The notes beneath the pieces are model-generated. The model had not been told where the DNA came from and made no database searches. It worked only from the letters and a program-made list of their open reading frames with translations. Positions 49,714 through 64,000 of a stretch of 64,000 nt of DNA are shown here, piece by piece. Origin of the DNA: Acanthochlamys bracteata (lineage: Eukaryota > Streptophyta > Magnoliopsida > Pandanales > Velloziaceae). The first letter of the stretch is position 1, and the number at the start of each line of letters is the position of its first letter. Made by a program: the position numbers and the translations under genes. The stretch spans positions 2,604,001 to 2,668,000 of the forward strand of contig CM034133.1 of the NCBI GenBank assembly GCA_019914995.1, written 5' to 3'.

Positions 49714-52700
49714 GCTGCTACTTATAGAACGTGCTTTAATATTTTGTCATATAAGTAAGTTTTTCCGGCTAAAGATTAAGAACTTATTTACTAACACATC
49801 AAATTTATTTTTCTAAAATATTTTAATATATACATAAATAAAAATTTTAAATAATTATTTTATGAAAAAGTATTTTTTAATATTTAAATAATTCAAATAT
49901 AATAAATATTTATTAAATATTTTAATATTAATTTTATTTTTTAAAAAAAATTTATCTCAAAATAAATACTTTTAAAAAAGTTTCTTTTGGATAGCTTAGA
50001 CGTGACTTCCTATTTTTATATTTTAAAGTTAATCTTATAAATTATTTCAAATGTATTTTTTAGTAACTCATTTTTAATAAATTAATTTTGTAAAAATTCA
50101 TTTCCATGTAAGTAAATGAGCCCATATTATCAGACAAAAAATATAAATGATAAATATGTAAACTTTCATATCTTGATTATAAGAACATTTGTGCAACTTT
50201 TAGGCTTTTAACTAGGAAGTGCAGAGAGCAGCAAGGTAGGATTGATTACTCAACCCTTTCTTCAATTCTTCACCCTTGTCTATAACTTTGCTAGACAGTT
50301 ACCATAAACCAATCTTCTACTAGAAACAAAGTGGCTTTCTTTTCTAAACCTAAAAGAAAGAGAATATATTTACATATCTATCTCGTGTTTCACAAAAGCA
50401 TAACACTACTACGGGGAGAAGAGTTGATTCAATTGTTAATTCCCATTTGAAGACGTAAAAGAAAACAGCTCCATTTGATTAGTACAATATTTTACGAGCA
50501 TCAATGAAGCTTCTTAGTTCTTAGTGCGCTTAATGCATTGGATAATAATCAAACCGTATATAAATTTCTACAGCAACCAGGGTAACTTATAAGCTGCTTA
50601 AGAATGTTGCTTGCAAGTGATACATAAAATTTCAATATTGTATTTTCTTCTTAAAATTTGGTTCATGAATCAAATCACTCTTGAGCTTTTAAAATCATCA
50701 AGTTTTCATGTAATCATTTTTTGGAAGGTTTTCATAATATTATCGTCGGCAGTAGTCAATGAGTACGTAAGAAAGTCTTCAACAAATTTCAATCAAGCTT
50801 GCACTACATTGTTGAATTTAAGTGATGCAAAACTCATCGGTTGATAGCAAATGAAAGGCTTTTACAAGAAGAAAAAACCAAATTAACATTCCATTCCTTG
50901 GAAGTTTTATTCTTTTTGTGATTGTTTCCTTCCACGTTTTGTTCTTGAAACCTCAGATGCAAAACACCACTACGAAAACTTTATAATAGTCAAAAAGAAA
51001 AGCAACAACACATTACAATCACCTACTTAAAGAAAACGTTGGAAAAATGAGTTCTGTGATAGCGAAAGAATACCAAAATATGGTCTTGGCTTCCCACAAA
51101 ATTGCACGTTTTGTGTGAAAATAATATAATTTATGATTGAGATCAACAAATCTCTTCCCTACTAACTAATTTCAATTACACATCAGATATTTGATCATTT
51201 TTCAAATTGTGCAACTAGATCATTAATATATGCTTAAAAGTAATAAGCTTGCACTCTCTGTTTTTTTTTCCTTCTTGAAGAAAAAAGTTGATTATATGTT
51301 TAGATTGCACAGGTTTTCTTAAAATCAAAAGCAATTGAATACATGTTTTATTCTTGCAATGTGACTCATCATTTCTCTTGTTCGAGTACTGACTGATCAA
51401 CACTGGAACCAAACAAGAGATAAGAATTTCTTTTCTCAGTTGAGTGAAATAATTGAGAGGCTAGGAGCTTTTTACCTTCACCTTAATGAAATTTTTTTCC
51501 ACAAAGTACTTTCAAATAAATTTTTATATTTACTTTTATTAATTAACTCTCATAAATTCAATACTGATAATTTATTTTGTTCATTTTTAAAAATTATTTT
51601 CAAATAAATAATAGACACCTTAAACCACATAAGAAAGAACTGAACTGAAAATCCGAGCGCATGTGACGCTTGCAAAGAAGAAGACAAGTTCATCGATTTC
51701 ACATAAGATGTGCGGAATAAAGTCATATTGGTTCCATTTCAGAAGAATTTAAAAAACCTCATTGATGATGTTGCTTTCCGAAAGGTTTTGTATGCTGTAT
51801 GATTAAAGTGATAAGAAGATTCCCAGAGCACAATCACCTTCCACTTGTAAGCTCGAGCAACTATGCATCAGTCAAGCGAGAACTTTTCACTTTATCGTCA
51901 TAAAAAAAATCGGCGTATTTAGTTTTGGAGTATAGTTGCCTTTGCAACAGTTCTTCCAATAGTTATGGATGTAACCAGGAAGGCGTTCATACCAGAAAGA
52001 TATCACTCTCTCGATGTGCACGCGTTGGCTTATCCTTAGAAGAAATACAAATTCCAAGGAAGCTACAACCAGATTCTAAAAACTAAAAGTTTTGGTTTAA
52101 AAAGCTCAACCAAATAGGAATTATAGGATAATAACCTATTTTAGGTGACGTTTGAAAGTGATTTTGGAAATAATTTTTTTAAAACAAAACTTATTTTCGT
52201 TCTTTTTTAAAAAATAAACTTTAATTTTTATCTAACAAATAAAATAATTAATAGTTAAATCTTACAATATAAAATTCTTTATTATTTTTAAATAAGTTCT
52301 ATAATTATTAGAAATATAAAATAAAAAATTTGAATGAAAAAGAAAATCCAAACATGCCTTTAGTGGAGCTACAGAATTTCCTTTTCAAACTCCCACTTTT
52401 CGATCTCTTTTTATTACAATGAAGCAAAAATAAGTTTAAAAAGTGAATTAAATATTTCTATTTGATTGCATTTAAAAATAATCTGAAAATCTCATTGATT
52501 ATACTTGGAAATAAGTCTGAAAATAATTTTTTAGCAAAAAAAAAAAGTTTGAAAGGAACTACTACGTAGATCTTAACCCAAAAAAGAAGCTACCTTTTAA
52601 GCTCGTGAAGTCGAGAACACCGAGCACGAGGCCATCGCTTTTGTACATTTTTTAATCATCAAGACCACTTTCAAGAGTAAAGGACGGGCATTTTGAAAAT

Positions 52701-53253
52701 TACTAACCTGGAGAAAGCATATGGCGAAACAGGTGAATGAAAAGACTTCTTTCTGCTAACACACACGTAGACGCGTCCTGGAGGTAGGCTTTTTTCAGTG
52801 AGAACCCGGCAGTGACTGCAGGTAGGAGTTTACAATCCGTCTTTTATAAATGACAATGATCATTAACAGCTAAGGAGTACCACAAGATTTTGAGGATCCA
52901 AATTACCAAACGTGTAGCTAGTTCTAGAGATTAGATACAAGTTCTACAAAACAAGGAATTCAGGAAAATAGTCACCAAAGGTATCTGCAGTGAATTCAGA
53001 AAACACAAAAAAGAATCTGAACACGACCTAGCATAATGCTAATTGAGATTGAAGTTCACATGTACTATTACTTGACATCAACGGGCATGCACTAAAAACC
53101 CACCCAGACCCAGAAGACATGCCAAACAGAAAAGCAATCACCACAACAACAATAGCAACAACATCAACAAGACAGCAAATAGTTCACAGACAAACAAGGA
53201 TCCTTTTTAACTAATCAAGATATTGTGCAAAAGACCGAACAGACTGTTATTCA
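49714..53253. other. Intergenic DNA, MITEs and AT-rich sequence
   Basis: About 3.5 kb with the MITE at 52144-52359 and several other A+T-rich stretches that may be degraded relatives (for example 49760-50110). No frame with splice support or a recognisable domain was found on either strand. Confidence 0.5.
52144..52359. repeat. Tourist-like MITE with TTA target duplication
   Basis: The left end GGTGACGTTTGAAAGTG and the inverted right end AGGCATGTTTGGATTTTC enclose 216 bp of A+T-rich DNA. TTA flanks both sides (52141-52143 and 52360-52362). Confidence 0.6.
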
Positions 53254-53727
53254 GTGAAAGGCTATAACCAGATCAGACTTGTGCGACAAATAACAGGTGT
53301 ATCACCAACCCACTCCCTTTTAGCAATGAATTCAACTTGCAAGCAAGATATTATTACTGTCCCTTTACCTTCTCAAGTACACACAACAAGGCCGCAGAAT
53401 GAAAATTCAAGAAAAGTGGATACTGAGATTTGGCTGCTTCTAACCTTTGAGGTCTTGTATAACCTTAGCAGTTCGCATTACCCACATGGCTTGTCTGCTA
53501 ATTCCATGGGCTACTACTACATGAGAAGAAATCACTCTAATGCAAATTTGACTAAAGACATCAAAAGAACAATGACAAAGCAATTATACAGCACAATCCA
53601 CTATTCAGACAAAAACCAATATCAAAGAATGGAAGATATATTTTCCGGCCTTGCCTCTAGGCCCAGTGGTGCTTGGTTGTCGGTTAGATGGCATGTCCGA
53701 TCCATCTTACTAAAGAATCCAGTATAA
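53254..53727 (+). other. Open frame without recognised homology
   Basis: A frame of about 157 codons, opening at a GTG. The first ATG that could serve is near 53326 (MNSTCKQDII), giving about 133 residues. Composition is polar and serine/asparagine-rich, with no membrane segment, motif or codon pattern I recognise. The surrounding DNA is less A+T-rich than the intergenic average, so the region could be a transcribed non-coding RNA or the remains of a gene. I would not annotate it as a protein. Confidence 0.15.
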
Positions 53728-55569
53728 ATCTTCCACGTATTCTACCTGCCAACGGAGTTTCCTAGATCTTACATAATTGTTATCGACATAGCAGGAGTAT
53801 CTTGTTTTTCATTCCTTTATGCACATGCATAATCATCATATTTTGATAACCTTACTAAACTATCTGCTTGCAACTAATACCCAAGTATCTAGAGGTTATG
53901 ACTGTAAAAAGGCAACTCTAAACAAATATTTGAACCCCTAATTCTATCAAAGACACACTGGCATGAAGATCACAGCAAATAATACATAAAAATGTTCTCT
54001 GTTACTCCAAATTTCCTGCATCTAGGTCTTTTTCTTTAACTAGAAAAACTTGGAAAAATGATTGACATGAAAACTTAGATATACTTTTGCAGATGAAAGC
54101 TAAGCAGCAAAAGCAAGCACAAGAAAAGAAATAGCGACTAATTGGAAATAATACAAATATACGTAGATGGAAAATCGTTACAACTGATGAGGACAAGTCG
54201 GCTTTGAGCTCTGGCAAGATGAAAGTGCCGATGTTCTCAAGAGAATCTGAAATATACAATGACTTACATTATTTTTCAAGATTATATGCTTTATGTAGAA
54301 CTCAATAACTAAGGTCAAATAATACGGCATAAGGAAACTGCTGTGAGCATACATTATTAGTGGAAAACATTTTGATAAGAAACTAAGCTTGATTGCTGTG
54401 AACCTATAGGCATTATACAAAATCAAATTACACTAGAAAATTTGAATCTCACTGTAAATCAGCTACATGCTTTATGTGAACTCTGTAGTGAAACTAGCCT
54501 AAGTATTCGATATGGCATCCACTGTACACCTTCAAAGGCACAAACTTCATGATGGTCATGGTCAATGTAGAGCTTTTTATATTCTAATCTCCTTATGACT
54601 AAGGTCGTAAACTTCCAGATAAACCAAACCATATTTAGCAAAATTACTGCAATTATGCTTATATTCTAGCACCTAAGCTTAAAGCAAAAAGCGCTTTGAT
54701 AGAGGCTACTAGTTCAGTCCTAGACTAGGATCTCCCACTAAAAACATCCAAGCTCTAGCTTAAGTTTCCTAACTGTCATATCTTGATTGGCTAAGTCCTA
54801 ACTAGGTGCAGTTGGCTGACCTACAGCTGCCTTTTGCTGACATTGACAATTTCCTAGTTTCATGAAGTATTTGTCTGGAATTGAAATAAAAGATACTACA
54901 TACTACATTCTTTTTAGAATAAATTTGGCTTTCGTATCTATACAAAACACAATTATATTATGCAGATTTGCTAGATAAGAAGTCCTAATCATTGTAGTGG
55001 AAAATAGCATGAGCATAAAAAAAATAAAACAACTAATAGCTTATTATTAAGGCAGTCTATGAGTTATCGTTGCTCATCTATAGGTAAAGGTGTAGTAAAA
55101 TGATGAAGGAATGAACTGCAAGATAGTATCCTTGCTCATATATAGGTAATGGTGTAATACATGAAGAAGGAATCCACTCATCAGATAGGCTATATAACCA
55201 ACAGAATTCTGGACATAAGAGACAATGGGAACTTGGCTTGCCATAGTGCACTTGATTTCAAAATTGGGATTGCAATATAGGATATAATATTGAATATGAA
55301 CGACTAGCAGATAATTGCTCTCTGATCCAACCCTCTAACCCAGTCAGAGAGATCTTGAAAATTCCATTCATGAATACCCAGAAAATCCAACAAAAACAGG
55401 CATTTAGCATTCTTCTTGACACTTGACTTGTCATAGTGTTAATGCTTACTTGGATATCACAATTTACCTTTCCCTAAAAGAAAACACTTGTAGCGTGGCT
55501 ATACAAGAAAAACTTTTCTGTAAATACAAAGATAAACAAGTATATGAGTTCCTCAAGAAAATGTATTAC
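53728..55569. other. Intergenic DNA downstream of RPL17
   Basis: About 1.8 kb of moderately A+T-rich DNA on the 3' side of the minus-strand RPL17 gene. It has one imperfect direct repeat (55071-55178) and only short, unconvincing frames. Confidence 0.45.
55071..55178 (+). repeat. Imperfect tandem duplication, about 45-50 bp
   Basis: Two diverged copies, TGCTCATCTATAGGTAAAGG at 55071 and TGCTCATATATAGGTAATGG at 55133, each followed by a GTGTA...GAAGGAAT stretch. It lies in the intergenic DNA 3' of RPL17. Confidence 0.6.
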
Positions 55570-56453
55570 CTAGACAAGCTCAATATACGCCATTGGCGCA
55601 TTGTCTCCTCTCCTTGGAAGTGTACGAATAATTCTAGTGTATCCTCCATTTCTATCACCATATCTGTCTTGGACCTCGGCAAACAATGCATGGACTATTT
55701 GCTTTTCATAGATGAAGCCTAGTGCTTGTCTCCTTTTATGAAGGGACCCATCTTTAGCCAATGTGATCATTTTATCAACATACTTCCTCATGGCACTTGC
55801 CCTTGCTTGGGTTGTTTTAATCCGGCCGTATTTCAAGAGCTGGGTGGTAAGACAGCGAAGCAATGCTCGCCGTTGATCTGGGGGCCTATTAAGTTTAGGA
55901 ACACGCTTTCCATGTCTCATTGCATAGAACCTGCTTCCATTGTCAACACCGCTGAAGCTATGCTCATAGCCAAAACCATCTGTAGAATTGTCAAAAGAAC
56001 ACTTATAAATTGTTGAACGAGCAATACAAGCAACTTCCAATATCAAATATTGAGACAAATTCAGGTATATCACTCGTGCTGTCGTGCATCTAACTCCCTA
56101 AATAAATTGACACTTATCATTCATCCAGACTAGAAAAAAAGCAAACACTAATCACCAAAACCATCCAACTCATTCCACAATCCACAATCACAAACTAACA
56201 AAAAAAAACATAACAATAACGTTCTGAGATTACTGAAGACAAGCATACCAAAACCAAGGGAGAGGCAAGAGCTCAGCGGAGAAAGACAAGTGAAAGACCG
56301 AAGAGGCTTAAGATCGTTGGATTTCAGCTTCCTCGACGGTGATGGCGAAGACAAACGGAGAGAGTTGGAGACAGCGGGTAGAGGGAGAGCGGAGCGCAGA
56401 GATGCCATGCTCCAGGTAGACGACACAGATGTTGAAGGAGAAATCATCGCCAT
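55570..56453 (-). CDS. RPL17: Chloroplast 50S ribosomal protein L17
   Basis: A nuclear gene for a bacterial-type L17, a large-subunit protein near the plastid ribosome exit tunnel. Exons on the minus strand are 56453-56249 and 55979-55570; phases agree, giving 204 residues. The first roughly 85 residues are Ser/Leu/Pro-rich with few acids ([20 protein letters not shown]), a typical plastid transit peptide. The mature part opens [20 protein letters not shown] and carries [40 protein letters not shown] and, after the usual plastid insertion, [20 protein letters not shown], ending MAYIELV. It matches the chloroplast form over mitochondrial L17. The start at 56453 is followed by a second in-frame ATG two codons on. 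It is divergent from the RecQ gene, with 1.1 kb between the starts. Confidence 0.95.
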
Positions 56454-57585
56454 TGAAATCAAGATCGAAAGTTTTTTTAATTCACCGGCGAGCGGATGCG
56501 GTATTCTCTTATCTAATCTGCTCGCTTACTGCTGGCAGTAGCGCTGCTCCCGTTATCGAAAAGCTGCGGTTGATGTCCGGGAGTGCTTATCGGAGTACTT
56601 ATCGTAAAAAAAACTTTTCTAAAAAGTTTATTTTTAAAAATTTTAAATAATAAATTTATTTTTTTATTTTAAAAAATAAAATAATTAATAATAAGATTTT
56701 ATAAAATTTTAAATAATAAATTTTATTTTTTATTTAAATAATTGATAATAAAATTTTACAACGTATAATATATTTATATTTTAAAAATTTTTTAAAAAAT
56801 TTATAAAATATTCTAAAAAAGTTTATTAAAATATAAAATAAAAAAATAAAAAAAAGCTTTTCCAAATATGTTTATAATAGATTGATCAGGTTGAGCGGAG
56901 TTGGAGGCCTTATTGAGACCAAAGAGGCCGTAGCTTTTATGGCTCTTGCTATATGATCTAGGCCGAACTCAAAAAGATAGGGCTTGTTTTATTGCTCTCG
57001 GAGAGAGAGCTTGTATGTTAATATTGACCCATTTTTGGGTAATTGCTAAAATATTATCAATAGCTTTACTTTTTATGAATTTCAAAACATGCTTACGATT
57101 TGGAATTTCAATCTGGTCCGTTTCGATGCCTTTTGCGTGTGATGTTTGAAAGTATTTATTAAAAAGAAAATTTTATAAAAATATATATTTTAAATTTTTT
57201 GAAAAAATAAGTGATAAAATTTTATTAAAGAATAATAATAATAATAATATTTATAATTAAAATTTTTCTTATTTTTAAATTTTAAAAAGTTTATACAATA
57301 TTTTAAAAATTTATTAAAAATTTATAAAATAAAAAATTGAAAGAAAAAAAATTTTATGAGCTTAGCCAAATCGTCCACGATAGCCATCATCTCAAACCAA
57401 ACGGATATTAATCCTATAGTGGGCCTCACCCATGAATAATGGGCTGCTCAATTCTCCAGTCGGGTCCATTAACGCTGGAGATCTTTTTTAAAGGGAAATT
57501 GGCGGGGACTTTTTTCAGGAAGGCGGGAATTCTATATCCCCGATCCATCACTCCGCCGTCTCATTCATCCTCTTCGCTGAGAGAG
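56454..57585. other. Shared upstream region of RPL17 and RecQ genes
   Basis: About 1.1 kb between two divergent starts. The middle (about 56590-56870 and 57130-57350) is A+T-rich with sequence resembling degraded MITEs. The ends, near each ATG, are GC-balanced and probably hold the two promoters. No other gene seen. Confidence 0.5.

Positions 57586-64000
<6,415 letters not shown>

Overview
The window is nuclear DNA from a flowering plant, almost certainly a eudicot. The evidence is intron-rich genes with GT/AG borders, AT-rich intergenic DNA full of small inverted-repeat elements, two nuclear genes for chloroplast proteins, and plant-specific families (CYP714, CML42, RTNLB, MED33, LURP-one-related). 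Exon borders below were read by eye from splice sites, reading phase and protein continuity. No transcript data were available.

Layout, left to right. A lone antisense exon of unknown identity (63-290) lies upstream of a CYP714-type cytochrome P450 (1142-3131, +) whose first exon is not visible. A single-exon CML42-like calcium sensor follows (4694-5248, +). An old, broken Ty1/copia element with very short LTRs occupies 6242-10993. A reticulon-like gene (13069-15489, +) converges on the Ycf54/LCAA gene of chlorophyll synthesis (15985-17605, -). A decayed LEA_2/NHL-type pseudogene (18120-18664, -) precedes the 12-exon Mediator gene MED33 (19886-27340, +). A truncated F-box-associated gene (27745-28422, -) converges on it. 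A long COP1-interacting-protein-like gene runs 31219-36491 (+), followed by an unprocessed pseudogene of 2,3-bisphosphoglycerate-independent phosphoglycerate mutase (37263-38003, -).

From about 38 to 45 kb there are mainly repeats, including a 1.24-kb non-autonomous hAT-like element with a perfect 8-bp target duplication (40410-41650) and an unclassified repeat with a recurring TTTGGTCCAG motif. A LURP-one-related gene lies at 45575-46881 (-). About 9 kb without a convincing gene follows. The plastid ribosomal protein L17 gene (55570-56453, -) stands head-to-head with a RecQ helicase gene (57586 to the window end, +) whose zinc and RQC regions resemble the Werner (WRN) type.

The genes do not form a pathway. 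Ycf54/LCAA and RPL17 both serve the chloroplast, while MED33 and the RecQ helicase act in the nucleus. The less ordinary features are the family of Tourist-like MITEs with TTA/TAA target duplications (one inside a RecQ intron), the hAT-like element, the WRN-like plant RecQ, two overlapping transit-peptide-like frames at the start of Ycf54, and three host pseudogenes. I saw no clear sign of a wholly new system.
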